From: Larimichthys crocea
Taxonomy: Eukaryota; Chordata; Actinopteri; Sciaenidae
Length of the DNA: 64,000 bases
Direction: 5' to 3'
NCBI RefSeq assembly: GCF_000972845.2
Contig: NC_040017.1
Coordinates: 24,947,606-25,011,605 of the forward strand
The translations under genes and the position numbers were made by a program. The notes under the pieces are model-generated. The model was not told where the DNA came from. It did no database searches and saw nothing but the letters and a program-made list of their open reading frames with translations. Numbering within the stretch: position 1 is the first letter of the stretch; every line of letters begins with the position of its first letter. Of this stretch, positions 34,531 to 47,836 are shown piece after piece.

Positions 34531-37500
34531 TTTCTTGGTTATTTCAAACATGTGAATGTTTAATTTAATTATGTTATTAGATATGAATATACAGTATTCA
34601 TCTGAAATATGCTTCATTATGGGTTATGATGTCCCTCCACATTGAGACCATTCATTCTTATCAATGCTGCAAAGACTTTGTATCAGTAGTCTGGCCATCA
34701 TACTTCAGGACAAAACACTTCAAAATGCCCAATGTCAGATGCTTTAGACTTCGCAGAAGTGATGCTCTATGCTGAATATCTTAATAATCCTACATTCATT
34801 CAACTTTTATCAAAGAGTTTGTTCATTATTTTTCTGATTATATTCAGATAATTATCGCTCAGCAAGTTCCTGATTACTCATTTGTTTGTTCCTTGGACTC
34901 TAAAAGATAAAACTCTTTCAGCCCCACATGAAGTTTTTGTGTTTTTTACTTCACTGAGAGGCCACTTATGAAAATAAATCATTTTCCTGATAGGAAGGAC
35001 GGCGAAGTGCTTCATGAATGGAGAACCAAGGTTAATCATGTGAATTATAAAAAAATGACTAGTGTTCAGCTCAGTTCAGTTCGATGGTCACATTAGCCTT
35101 AGTAGCATCAAGCTGCTGATTGCAACCCCATCACATCACCCTCTTCTTCCAGGGAGAAACTTTGGTGGCTACAAAACACGCGAAAACACACAACAGGCGG
35201 TTCAACATCAAGGACTCTGTACATTTGTCACTCAGCCTTTTGTAATATGATATCAAATGCAATTTACTTCATATTATTTTCTTGTTGTTATTATTGTCTG
35301 GAAATCTGCAAATAACACACACTCTTGTCAGCTTGTAATTTGTGTAACCAATTTTTATTTGCATATCAACTTTTGCTGATTTATTGTTTAATCCATTATA
35401 GTCACTTTCATCTGGAAATAATACAGTTTAAATAACTAAATAATGGTTACTGTGACCTTTTGATGGCAGCTTTGTTTAAGTGTTGAGAGCTCAGACACTG
35501 CGCTCATTGTTAATTGGGAAGATCTGCCAAGGATTTAATGTGAAGTGAGATAAAAGCTACGATTGCTTAAAGTGGTTCCCAGTAGACCAAAAATTGAATC
35601 CCAACATGTGCACCATCAAAAGGCTTCAGTTAAAAGTTAGAGAACATGACAGGAACATTTTTCAAAAGGAGGAGCCGTTGTCCCACCAAATGGCCTTTGA
35701 TGAAAATACATCCTATGATCAGCAAGTAAACGAGCTGTACAGGAGTGGGCATCCGAGCGACGGGTGCCCTTACAGTAAAGGCCGAGCTTCACTGTATAAC
35801 GAGCACAAAAAAAAAACACAACAAAAACATGATGCATCGCAGCAGATGCTGGCAAAATATGCATGATTAACAGCACGTCTGGTGGAAACCACATCCAAAT
35901 GTACAATATCAACTTCTCTCATATCTCTCATACTGTGTCACTAACAAACACCCACACACACGTGTGAACACACACACCGCAAAGGCAAGTGGGCGCCCTG
36001 GCAGCCATAATGAAAGGATAGACCAGAACAAAACAAAACTATCCCCGACGCACTACTACCAATGTAATTTGATCGTGATCAGTAAAGTGAGATTTCAGAC
36101 TTTTATGAATCATTCTGCATCCTCACCGACAGGTGTAGTGTTGCATGACTGCAGATACATGAAATAATAACTCATAACTGAAATAAATATGTCAGACAGC
36201 TAATATATTGTGTGAAAAAATAAAGATCTAAAAAAAAAGGAATATGATATGTTGGAATAAAACAGAAAAAGATGATTTAAAAGATGCCACTGACTGTGTA
36301 GCCTCAGATCTTCAGTGGGCGGTTCAGAGCTGAGAGGTCCTGACTGTAAAACCAGGTCACCTTTTTCTTGAGCCTGGACTGCCAGCAGAGCCGTGCCTGA
36401 GGTTCTGAGGCTGCGCTCAGGATCACTGGAGAGAAGAAACTCAGAAAATATAACTGGGAGCTAAAGCATGACGTGCTTTAAAGAAGAAGAAGATCTTATG
36501 AAATCAATTCGAAAACACGCAACCATAACCAGTGAAGAGACGCTGAAACAGTGAGAGTCAGTGTGGTAAACTCTGCAAAGATTCACAGTTAATTATGACA
36601 ATAAATTAACTCGTTTGAGAAGCTGAAACTAATCAGTAATCAAAGGTATCAGAATAGCTGCACCACTAGCTATTTACTTCCAGAATACAACAAAATATGA
36701 CAGCACAGATGGTCTATGATTACTTATAAATAAACATCAGTCTTTAAAAGAGACAAAACAAGAGAGGTTTTTGTTTTTGTGGGTGACTACACCAAATCTG
36801 AAGAAACACTGCTTGTGGGTAAAAGTATTTCCAAGAAACTTTTCTTATGTTTTGTGTCTTGCAGTTTTTCTCTGTGTAACAAACGACACTTACAGAGTGT
36901 GAGCAGGGTCACTGCAGCCTCTGGTTACACTGCTCACAGTAATGGGGAGAAAACAAAATGCTGTCAGAAGAGGGCGAAAGGGTCTTTGAGTGGCCTTGTC
37001 TTTGTCTACCACTCTCCAAAGCTTCAAATTAGAGCCCGTGATTACTCTTTGCGTCTTAAAGCAAGAGCAGCACGCTTTGCAGTCCACTTTCTGTTGCATT
37101 ATAACTTGCCTGGGGGGAAATCCTGGCTGTGGGAAGTAAAGCTTGGAATTTGAAGACATCCGAGCCAACAGAAGCGGGCGTTCTCTAAAGAAATCTGTAC
37201 ATTGATGCTTTGATGTTAATGTGATTATGAGAATGGTGAGGTAGACTCACTCTGTGTCACGTTAACACGTTAATCTAATTATGTTGCTTCAATTAGGGGC
37301 ATATTCAGAGCATTAACAGCAATATTAAGACATCAAGTCCTGCAGTTTATTGAGCAGTTTGCACTGACGTTGATGCTCGACTCTGAGTCACATTGATCAT
37401 GTCGTTTTTCCACAAGTTGTGACACTTGGCCAGCGTACACCGGCCTGTTAATTTTTATAGCTCCTATCTGTATTTACATCCATTTCCATCCGACCTGCCT

Positions 37501-38744
37501 CGAGCTGCAGCTCTGAATAATCTCAGGAAAAATTGCAGAGAGGGAAATAATAGAACAATATTAGGACATGCAGATGATTGACACGGCTTGTGTGCCATAA
37601 GGCAGCAATTATATGACAGATCTATAGAATTAAAAACCGCAGTGTGGATGATTGAGTGGAAAAATTAACTTCTACGACAAAGCGTTTAAACGTCTTTCTG
37701 AAATTTCATAATCCGCGTCAGGCTCAAATGATTGTGTGCATATAAACAGCGTAAGACAAAACCCGCTTGATGAGTTTTTGTGAATCAATAAACCTCATTC
37801 AAATAAATAAATAATAATAAAAAAAGAAAATGCTGATGGAAGAGTCCGTGCAGCTCTCCCGTTTCTCCCACAGTAATGGACTGGAGTAGCTATCACAGCC
37901 TTTCAAACCAGCCTTTTTCGCACTTTCACCATGAATGCACTTTGTCATTCAGATCACGAACACAGAGGGGAATATAGAGGGCTAATATGAAACAGCTTTA
38001 CACCAAAAAAAAAAAAAAAAAACCCTTGCAGCATATTGCTGCTGGGGAGATTTTCAGAACTGCAATCACAGACACATTCAGAACACAGCTGCATATGTCA
38101 GACAAAAATAACAATGGTTTTTCATAAGAGGAGTGGGTAATAGGGATAGAATCATCTATTACATTATATATCACAGCGCAGATACACTGAATGCTGAATG
38201 AATGATATAGTACATGCTGTAGTGCACATTAAGGAAATCCAGTTGAGAGACTTTTTACTTTACTTTAAAGTAAAAGAACCTGAAATCTTGAAATTAAGTG
38301 CAATTTTTCTTTCACATTATGAATGCATGTCTTGAAAGTTCATCGGCTTCTTTCCTATAATGTCATGTCTTTTTTTTTTAAAGGTTTCTCAGGCATTAGC
38401 AGATTTTTAAGCCATGGTGAGGCAACAGAAACAAGTTGATAAATCATCAGCTTTTAGTTTAGTCGCTTATTAAAACATCCAGCAGTTATGGAGTAAGGAT
38501 GGATGTATGGATGTAAGTTTATATAAATATCTTTAGTCACCGTGTTGACTGTAGCTTGGTGCTGAGGAGCGTACAGTGGGTTTTTAGGAACAACTAAACA
38601 AGAATGATTTATGATGTGTAACACTCAAATAAGATGGAAAATGTCCACCTGACTCAAAGAAATAGTTTGATGTAGAGAAATTCACTTCTTGAACGTTGAC
38701 AGGACTCCAGGAAGTGGCTAAGTAATACACATACAGTACAGTAA
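34531..38744. other. Non-coding stretch with possible conserved element
   Basis: No gene recognised. The longest frame, 36,779-37,153 (124 codons), opens with GTG and has no known domain. The segments 37,216-37,400 and 37,560-37,680 are rich in homeobox-like words (taatctaattatg, caattagg, cattaacagcaatattaag, gaattaaaaacc) and could be conserved enhancers. An 18-A run starts at 38,005. A CA-rich run lies near 35,950-35,980. Short inverted repeat TAAAGCA/TGCTTTA at 36,462-36,480. Confidence 0.45.
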
Positions 38745-38749
38745 CCTTC
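38745..38749. repeat. Left target site duplication of solo LTR
   Basis: CCTTC, repeated at 39,335-39,339 directly after the element's terminal CA. Confidence 0.8.
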
Positions 38750-39334
38750 TGTCACACCGCGGTGAGGTCAAGTTTCCTGTTTTATTTTGAAATTTACCTG
38801 CCCTCTCGTTTAAGGTCACTTGCCCTTCCTCACGTGTCACCAGTCTGATTGTTTCCACCTGTTCCCCATCACCCTGTGTATATCTTGTCTGCGTCTCCCT
38901 TTGTCCTGTGCCAAAGTGTTTCATCCTCGGATCGATCGCCTAAGCCTTTTTCCTTTCCTTACCATAGCCATAGCGTTTTTGTTCGAGTGTTCTTTGTTTT
39001 TCTCCTCGATTGAGTGATTTTTTTTTTTTTTTTTGTAAATTTCTTAATCTAGCCTTTTTGTTTCTTAGCGTTTAGTGTTGTTGTGTTTTTCAGCCTCCCT
39101 TGGAGCGCTTTTAGTTAATGTTTTGCAGCCTGTTGTTTTTCCTCATCGTGAGTGATTTTTGATTTTGATAAAGCAGTTTAGAGTTTTTTCCTCATTTGGA
39201 GTGAATTTTGTTTTCCTTAGTTTAGGTCAGTTTTCATAGCCGGTCATAGCATCACTCTGTCGAGGGTTTTTATTTTTATTTTAAAGCTCACTGACACCTC
39301 TGCATCTGAGTCCTGCTTTGAGTCCGGCCTGACA
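38750..39334 (+). mobile_element. Solo LTR, Ty3/Gypsy type
   Basis: The 585-bp element starts TGTCACACC and ends GGCCTGACA, so it has the TG...CA limits with a short inverted repeat TGTCA/TGACA expected of an LTR, and it is flanked by an exact 5-bp duplication. Inside are a TATA-like 'gtgtatatc' near 38,876 followed by pyrimidine-rich 'ctgcgtctccctttgtcctg', a long T-rich middle (17 T near 39,018), and 'ctgcatctgagtcctgcttt' shortly before the end; this order is familiar to me from fish Gypsy LTRs. No internal region, primer-binding site or second LTR lies nearby, so it arose by recombination between the two LTRs of a full element. The plus-strand orientation follows from the position of the TATA-like box. 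Confidence 0.85.
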
Positions 39335-39339
39335 CCTTC
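39335..39339. repeat. Right target site duplication of solo LTR
   Basis: CCTTC, identical to 38,745-38,749. Confidence 0.8.
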
Positions 39340-42300
39340 ATGGTAGGATGCATATTATTCAGTATAGCCATGAACAGCTTAATTTATTCTATCCGTCTAG
39401 CACAAACAAAATAAGAGAAAATCAGTAATTATGCGAATGTTACAATATACGCTCTCAGCTGCATTAGTGGCCACAGGTGCAGCACTTCAGCGCTCACAAT
39501 TCATGTTATATGCTGCGAGATGTGAGATGGAACATACAAATGCCAGTCTTTCCCTTTAGCAAGGTCCTCTGACCTTCATCCCACAAAGCCGCTCACACTC
39601 ATGCTTCATTCTGATCAGGAAATGGTTTATTATGAAGTAAAAAAAATAAAAATTAGAAAATGTGAATGACAGACTTTAAAATGGAGCAGATGGCAAAATA
39701 AATAAATAAATAAATGAATCAGTGACCTGGATTTTAGAAAAGGATGAAATGTACAATTACTGTTAATTCTTCCATTTAATTATAGCCCACAAAAAACATC
39801 TTGACAGGAAGCTGGGGTGAGAAAATCCACAGCCACCATTGTTTTGCTTTGCTGTGCCACCAGAGCCTCAAAGTTCCTCAATGAGCCTTTAGGTCCCACG
39901 CGCTGCGCTCAGATTATCTTTTATGGTAATCGTGTGGGTGCCAGTGGCCTGACAGGGTATGTATAGGAAGGCGAGTATGTAATAAAGGGTTTCTCCCTGC
40001 TCTTCATTTCCATTTTTATAACAAGTCGTCAGCTTTGCCCCGTGTAATCAGGGTATTTACTCCGTACAAAAGAAAGGAGAGATTAGAGCATCACAGGACG
40101 GGATTATAAAAACCTGAGACCACAAAGACAGCCAATCACTTCCAGAAAATCCCTCAACATCTTCAAGCTTTCATCTGCCATTTCCCTGTTTCCTCTCCAC
40201 GGCCGCTCATCTCTGCCTTTCTTTGTTTATCTTGCTCTCGCTCAGCTCTCATTTCCTGCCTCTCACATCCTTCCTCTGTTTCTGTCGTTTCTTTTTTAAA
40301 TGAAAAGGATGCGAGGAAACGACTGCGAGTAATAAACACACAAAAGTGATATCAGATCCATGGAGAGAACACAGTTGCACTAAATATGAGATTTGTGGAT
40401 TTTCTGACTGTCCGGTCCGGTAATCCACACGGATTACTGCGACAGATTGGTCAGTGAAATATAAAGTCACTGTAGTCACAAAAGAAAGTCAAGGACACTG
40501 AAAAAAAAACAAAAGGTTGCAGTAGCAGTGAGAGTGAAATGAAAAGCTGCCTACAAAAAAACAACACAAACACACACACACAGACCCAAATACCCAAGAG
40601 AAATGGGTAAAGAGAAAACAACTCCACTCCCAGACTGCATAACCCATCCACAGGCTAAGACAATATCAAGGCAATTTCAGTTCAAATCTAAACTGGCCAC
40701 TTGTCCCTTTTTCATGAAGCAGATAGAATCTCAGAGCACAGGCCTTGAGAAAAGGTCACAGATAAGACCCGGCACTCAGATGATACACAGTGAATGGCAG
40801 CGCGGAGCTGCTACCTCTGGTTCAACTCTTTATTTTCTTTAAATTGATGTGAGAGAAAAAGCCAATCCACTCTGATAAACGGACGCGCTATGAAATAACG
40901 AAACGTACAAAGAAACGGCGTGTATTCTTTTTTTCTTTTCTGCCATAACGACTTATCAGACGGTGACAGGCAGGATTATTTATTATTTTATGGAAGGGGC
41001 GAGGGATTATGCAGAGTCATGATAACCTGACAAAACCTCCTGTCACATGAAGGAAGAGGCTGAATATCAACTGGAAATAAATGAATGGAAAGAAGATACG
41101 AGCTGACTGATCAGGACAGGGAAACTAACAGTGTTGTGTGTGCATGCGAGGAACAATATCTGCATTTATCAAGCGAAATAAGACACCAAGACGACACCGG
41201 ATGACCTTATATTCATAATAAATGTTTAAAATATGCGTCAAAAAGCAGACGGCAAGAAAAATAACAAGCATGTGAGACACACACAAGATATTTTTTATTC
41301 AATTAGCCCACGAGAAAACAGCAAAATTATTCAAACTTGTCAGCATCATTTAATGTTAAAGCCGGTTTTCTTATGTTGCGTTCTGTTTGAATGTGGTGTT
41401 TCACTACAGGGGCAGTATGTGTAGTGAATTTAAACTACATTATTTTATCCATAAACAGGTGGTGGTGGGGGGTGGCTATTCTGTAGCCATGGCAACTAGA
41501 GTTGGTGAGTTGGTGAGTTGTCTCAGAAGATACGACGTAGTTGATGCAAACCTCCTCGAAACTGTAACTACCTTAGACACCATATGGGAACCACCTGTAG
41601 ACCTGTAGTTGGAATATTTGTTTGAATAGCACAAAAGCCTATGCACCAAAAGCTATTTGTTGTTGGCACAGCCTGGATTGGTCTGTTAGTGTAACACCTT
41701 CTTTGTTTTTCATGTGTTATATAATGTTTGCAGTGTTTACTGAGTTGTATGTGGATAATGTTTTGTTTTACACACAAATTTTGTCTAAAAAAAACTGGAG
41801 ATGCAGTATAAAGAGCGACAACGTCCACGGATGGAGGAGGCTGAGATGGATGGATGGGTCAGACAAACAAAAGACCCATTACACTGCTGTTTTTTCACTC
41901 ATTTTAAGTTTCATACTACATCTGCTTCACAACATTAACCACGTCTTTATGATTGTTACCGTGACAATGAAGTGACTTTGTCCTTTTTTTCCTGCACGTC
42001 CCCAAACCATAAAATCATCTGTAACAGCCTTGGATGATACATCCAACAAAATAGCTTGTAATAATATAAGTAAATAGAAATAACAGAAGAGCAACAGAGA
42101 TGGTAAAGCCAGAAAATTGTGGTTATTATTACCGTAATAGCAGTTCTGTCTGTGACTGTTTATGAAAGCTATTTAAAACATGAACACGCTTTTCTTCCTC
42201 CATGCTCTAACCCACTTTGCTGCACTCCAGACTTTTGCAGCACGAAGACTTTTGCACCTAGCGACCGGCACAAAGCTTCACCCATTATACGAGCGACACC

Positions 42301-43134
42301 TTTTCGGGTGCTCGTTATCATGTGATCGCTGCGCACAAAGTGAGGAGGATGAGACAAAGAGGGAGTCGTGCCTCAGTCTGCGAGTCTCAGCAGGACACAC
42401 AGGCATCACACAAAACCAATCACTTTGTAAATGAGATCAGTAGGAAGCTAATAATATATCTGCTCCGGTGTCATCGTTTCAGACAGCCTTCCACCGTGGG
42501 CGTCCACAAACTGTCTTGTCATCTCCTTCTAGTAAACAACAGAATATACCCGTGGTGAGTCCTCAAAGGAGGGACAGCCAGATTGTTGCTCTAGTTTTTG
42601 GTTCAGTGCTGACCATGATGGATCGACAGCAGCACAGCTTTTTTTTTTCTTCTTTCTTTCTCGTCCCCCATGATAAAATTAGGTGAGAGCTGTGGATGGA
42701 TCTACACCGGTCGCTCATCTGTCTGTCACTCACTGAAACGCAGTATCTAGGACACCACCAATGAGATTTTATCGACACAGTATATCCATTTTTCTGCCAT
42801 ATTTAGAATTGCACTGATTGACCAAAAAAAAAAGTGCATCGTCACATTTTGTTTCCTGTGCCCTCTCCTTCCCCCCGGTGCGTACGTTCTTTCGACTTCT
42901 TGCCCCATTACCACTCTGCATCATTTGTGAGCGTGTACTTGTTTGTTGTTGGTGTTTGTTGATGTGCTTTTTTTTTTCACAGTCCAGCTGCTCACACTGT
43001 CTCCTCTGCTGCAGGTTTGTCTTTCCTGTAAGTCACTGACTGTCACTGTTTCCAAAAATAAAAACAAACGGAGCTCAGAGCCACAAACTGCTGCATTTGA
43101 TGAATGTGATCCATCATCTCCTTCCATCCATCCT
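39340..43134. other. Non-coding stretch, no gene recognised
   Basis: An AAAT run lies at about 39,697-39,717 and a CA run near 40,566-40,582. The segment 39,830-40,060 looks like single-copy, possibly constrained sequence. Frames up to 117 codons at 41,387-41,975 overlap on both strands; the part around 41,820-41,975 resembles a fish repeat only vaguely, and I could not place it. Confidence 0.45.
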
Positions 43135-43162
43135 TCTGTCTGTCTGTCTGTCTGTCTGTCTG
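43135..43162. repeat. TCTG tetranucleotide microsatellite
   Basis: Seven TCTG units preceded by CCAT-like units. Confidence 0.9.
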
Positions 43163-43642
43163 TGACCAACATTTGGCATGAAATGTGTGTGTCCAGCTAC
43201 AGGCCAAACTGTGACTACCTTTATTCAGTAAAATGATGGCCGTTACAGCTGAGTGCAAAGATCTGGATCATTAAATTGAGAATTCATTCATTGGTTGAGT
43301 ATTTATCGGACAAAAAATGCCTGACCCTGTCTTGCCAAATATATTTTGAGGGGAATTTGCTGCCTGAACTTTGTCTGCTGCATTTCATTCAAGTAAACAA
43401 AACAGATTTTGTATCGCAAGATAATGAATGAAAACAAATGAATTAGTGAGCAAACATTTTGGCAACATTTTGTTACATTAATGAACAACATTATGCTGAA
43501 AAACGAGGCAGCATTATTTTTCTCACAAGCTGTTATAAACTGAAGTGTTAAAATGTTATTTTGCTCTGTTGGTTGGACAAAATCAGCAATTTGTTGACAT
43601 CAGAATGTTTTGTTTTGGGAAATGATGGATACTTTTCCTGCA

Positions 43643-43831
43643 GGGTGGCATGGTGGTGTTGAAATAGGCTAACTGGTGACTCTAAATTGCCTGTAGGTGT
43701 GAATGTGAGTGCGAATGCTTGTTTGTCTCTATGTGCCCTGTGATGAGCTGGTGTACCCTGCCTCATGCGTAAAGTCAGCTGGGATAGCCTCCAGCACCCT
43801 GAGACCCTGATGAGGATAAACAGTACAGGTA
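43643..43831 (+). mobile_element. SINE-like retroposon with internal deletion
   Basis: The copy starts 'gggtggcatggtggtgtt', which is the usual head of a common fish retroposon, and then jumps to 'taactggtgactctaaattg', 'gtgaatgtgagtgcgaatgc', 'ctctatgtgccctgtgatga', 'gtcagctgggatagcctcca' and a 'gaccctgatgaggataaaca' end. The segment that normally carries the tRNA-like promoter boxes is missing between head and body. The 3' half matches the tail at 17,213-17,355. No target duplication was found. Confidence 0.6.
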
Positions 43832-46800
43832 CATTTAATAGACTAATAATTCAAATAGTAATCAGTGGCAGCATTGAGTTCTTTCTTCCAAGACAGAAAG
43901 CTAACAGAGTTCAGTTCCTTCCGGTAGCTCCTCAGTGTAACAGCAGGAAAACAAAGCATTAGTGCTGCATAGTATTGACTCTGCTGTCTCTTAAACAGCA
44001 CTTGCACATCTTTCTAAAAAAAAAAAAACATCCGTCTCATCCCGTGTTTTTCTGTTGAAAAAAAAAAAAAGCAGGTTGGTAAACTTCCAGATATCACATC
44101 ATCCACTAAAAGGTGAAATTTTGAAGCAGTGAAGATTTTAAAAAGCTCAACGTGTGAAAGAATCCTCTATCCGAGGAGACGCAATTCAGCCATTAGCCGT
44201 GTTTGAAGTCGCTTCCCTGAGTGCTATTTAATTTCAAAGGCTGTAAAATGGACTGCAGCGTGGCCCCGCAGCATGTACTCCACTTTCCCTTAGATCACAC
44301 AATATGAGGCCTCCCTCCCTCTTCTGACATACAGTAGATATAAATCACATTAATCTCCGTTTACTATAGAAAACCATATTGGTTGTCTATTGTGTAGGAG
44401 ATAGTGTGAATGAGTGCTTACTGTCAGTGTCCTTTAACTCAAACAGTGTTTTTCACCTCAAAAGCTCTGAAGGTACCATAACACATCTCATACTTTGACC
44501 ACGGAGGACATTTATTTCAGTCAAGTGAGGCACTGAAGCAACACGCTGCAGTTAAGGGTCATGGAGAGTCAACAGTGAATATATGCCTCATTTATCCCTT
44601 TCACTAACAGAATACATACAAACAAGGCGAGGTAACAGCAACAGTTTGTGTCAGAATATTAGTTTGATCATACATTTGTGCACGTCTGCCATCACTGCCT
44701 GTGTAATCTTGTCCCCAAAATGTCACCGTGTGCACACTTGCACATGGCTGTGTTTGGAAAAATCAAAAGACCACGGTGGAGGGAGGCGGGTGTCTCAGAT
44801 TGCTGCATTTGAAGCAGGGTGGAGGGGAGTAATGAGTGAACACAAATAGGGAATTTAAACATGACATCTTCCTCTGCACTTCGATTAAAAAAGCAGCAGT
44901 GTTATTTTTTACTTGGGGTTTATGATTGTATCCTTAAATACTAAAAAACCAGATGCTCAGTCAACAGGAAAACATTTCCTGTTTGCCTCACAGGGGTCCA
45001 TTGCACATGCAAATATTAAAAAAAAATATTCCTGGAGAAAAAAACAAACTCAGACAGTTATTGTTTCCAAGCAAGTAAAAGCCCATCCTAAATCTTGTTG
45101 CACTGATCACAGCCGCCTGCTGAAACAGCTGCTCTCCGCCTGGAATAATATAAATTGAATAAAAAGAATTTGCATCGTGCATCATTTTTCATTTTGGTTA
45201 ACTTTCAATTTTTCATTATGTATTCTATTACATCTGAGGAAAAAAAAGATCCTCTAGCAACAAAATGTTTATCTTTGTTCATAAAGTAATATTCAGCGCT
45301 TCTTTTATTGATTTAACTGCCTGCATGGATCAGCCGGACTTTGTTTTTCACACATGTTATGACACAGTTCATGAAGCATGATTATAAAATATGTATGATC
45401 TCTCTTAGATGGCCACTACATGATGATAAACAACGCTATGAAAACTTTTCACACAGTGAGAGCTACAATTTTAGAGAAAAAAAGGAAAGAAACAAAAACA
45501 AAAACAGCCCAATTTACTGCATTTTATATTTTATGATGATAACTGCATGACTCGGATACCTAAAATCACTTTTATTACATTCAAAAGTGTCTTCATATTT
45601 AATGATGAACTTGTGTTTTTAAGACAAAGTGCTGACTGACAACAAGCTGCTGCTCATCTCTGAATGTCTGGAGAGCCCAATTAACGTGATTAAATAATAA
45701 CGTGACGCACTTTAAGTGTAACTGAGGGAATTAGAGTTTTTTTTAATCATTATCTTTAGCTGTTGGTCAGAGCTTGAATGATATCAAGCTACAGTGTATG
45801 TGGCTGGATTGTTTCTCGACCAACAGGCATTTTAGCCAGATGATATTTTTTTATCATAACGTTTCATTTTCTAGTGTGGCTAACTCACAAAATGAAAGTT
45901 GTTTCTAAAAATCGAAACATGAGGAGCCATCAGCATCGACACTGGCTTTGATTGAAGCGGTCACAGGAACGTTTGAATTGAAGCACCTCGGTTCATCCAT
46001 GGCTGAATGGATCTTCAGAAACCTTACATTGATATTAAGCTCGGCAGCTGTTCACTGTTGTGTTTGTTCACTCGACTACTGGTCTTATCCTTGAAGAACT
46101 ACTTTAACCATCACCTCTGCTGATTTTTGACCCTCCATTGGCAGTGATGGTATATTCAATATATCAAATATAATTGTTGGCAATGCTGCATTCAGACTAA
46201 TGTTAAAAGCCATGGACATACATATTATATTTAACATAAGTGTCTTACGTGAACTTTAGCAGATTGCATTTCACTATATCATAATTTTCTAATTTCCACC
46301 TTGACACTTGCCAGAAGAACCATGTGCTCCTTCTGCTTTTGACCTACTTTTAACACAGTGTGGATTCCATTTAAAATCCAAAGACCAATCTAATGCGCGC
46401 ATATGTAAATGTCACCTACAGAATTATAGTATAACCCCATCCGAAGTTTCGTACCACTCAATTAGAAAAGGTCACCTGAACATTGTTCCGGGTCTCTTTC
46501 AGTTCTTATTCAAGCATGTCTCAGTTTTGCTCTTAGTGTCTCCTCTCTCCTTTCCTCAGTATTTACCTTCATAAAAAAAGTGCAAAATGTCACCGGAATA
46601 ATAATTCCTGCCAGGAATTGAATGGCTGAGATGCCAGATTAATAGCACTCTGAAAATGAAAGCTTTCTCCGTGCTCTCCTAGTATTTTTTTTTTCTTTTT
46701 TTTTGAAAGTAACATAAAATGTTCAGTTAAACCCGAATGATTTATTTTCTGAAGAAACTGTTTTCATTTAATCAGCAGCGTTGGGAGGAGGTGGGTGGGG

Positions 46801-47754
46801 TCACGCTCGCAGCCACTGTGAGTCCTCTGAGAACTGAAAAGGTCTCAATGATTTCTTTGTGTTCTGCCTTTAGCCTTTCTGACAGTGGAACTTCATGTTT
46901 ATTGCGTATTGATTTCTTCACAGAGTGGCATACTTGTTAGTTTCTTTTTATCTTTTGTGACATGCTAGTTGATGATGTTGTGTGTTCATTAACACTTGCC
47001 GAGGTATTGATTACTGCGTTGGCTGTGCGGGTGTCATGCTCTGTTGACATGTGTACTGCAGTCGGCCTTTTGGATGTTTGTCCTTTTGTCCATGTTAAAA
47101 AAAAAACACTTTTCTAGGAGCCATGGTTGTTGTGTATTTTCAGCACGGATACATGCTCATTGTTGAAAAGTGACAGCTATCTAATTGCGTCAGTGCACCT
47201 ACAGCATGTACGTATGATTTCTCACTCTTTGTATTGGAGCTACAGTATAAATAAATGTGCAACGAAGCGACAATGAGTAATATACACAAAGCAGACAAAT
47301 GGAACAGCTGATACTAATACAAAGAACACAAAGCAGAACAATGACAGCATGTGCTCTGCAAAAAGGACACAGGTGAGATGTATGTTAGTTGGAGGGTGTA
47401 GCTATATATGATGAAAGACGAGTTTTAGGGGACTTTATTTACAGAATATGGCAGAAATGTGATATAATATACATAACTCTGTTTTCATTTAAGTGTACAA
47501 TAATCTGAAAATAACAATTCATGCATTCAGCCTTTTATATCTAGTTCTCCTCTACTGTGTCCTCCATGTTTCTATAGTACCCTACATAAAGCACTCACTG
47601 GCTCTAAATAGTGTCTTTCACGTTTGTTTGTGCGTTTCACGGCCACCATAATTTCTCCTTCATGCTAATATTTATCAGTTTAGCCATATTTAACATAAAC
47701 TCCACATTACGTTTGACCTGTTATATCAGTTATGATGCTTAGGGGAGGGTGTCA
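43832..47754. other. Non-coding stretch, no gene recognised
   Basis: A-runs lie at about 44,016 and 44,058. The segment 44,160-44,290 has mixed composition with no repeats and could be constrained, but no reading frame stands out. T-rich tracts near 46,686-46,704. Frames of 65-88 codons carry no recognised motif. Confidence 0.5.
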
Positions 47755-47836
47755 CTCCCTGTACAGATTGTAAAGCCCTCCAAGGCAAATGTACTTTGTG
47801 ACTTTGGGCTATACAAATTTGATTTGATTTGATTTA
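47755..47836 (+). repeat. Retroposon 3' tail ending in GATTT repeats
   Basis: The stretch has 'tacagattgtaaagccctcc', 'aaggcaaatgtactttgtga', 'ctttgggctatacaaatttg' and then GATTT units. This is, from memory, a very frequent 3' end of fish LINE/SINE copies. Only the tail is present, so the copy is 5'-truncated. Confidence 0.65.

Noticed and set aside
36779..37153. A 124-codon plus-strand frame
   Set aside because: It opens with GTG, is overlapped by a 92-codon frame on the other strand, and contains no known domain or splice context.
41387..41975. Overlapping frames of 73-117 codons, considered as a decayed transposase
   Set aside because: No transposase motif or terminal repeat could be found on either strand.
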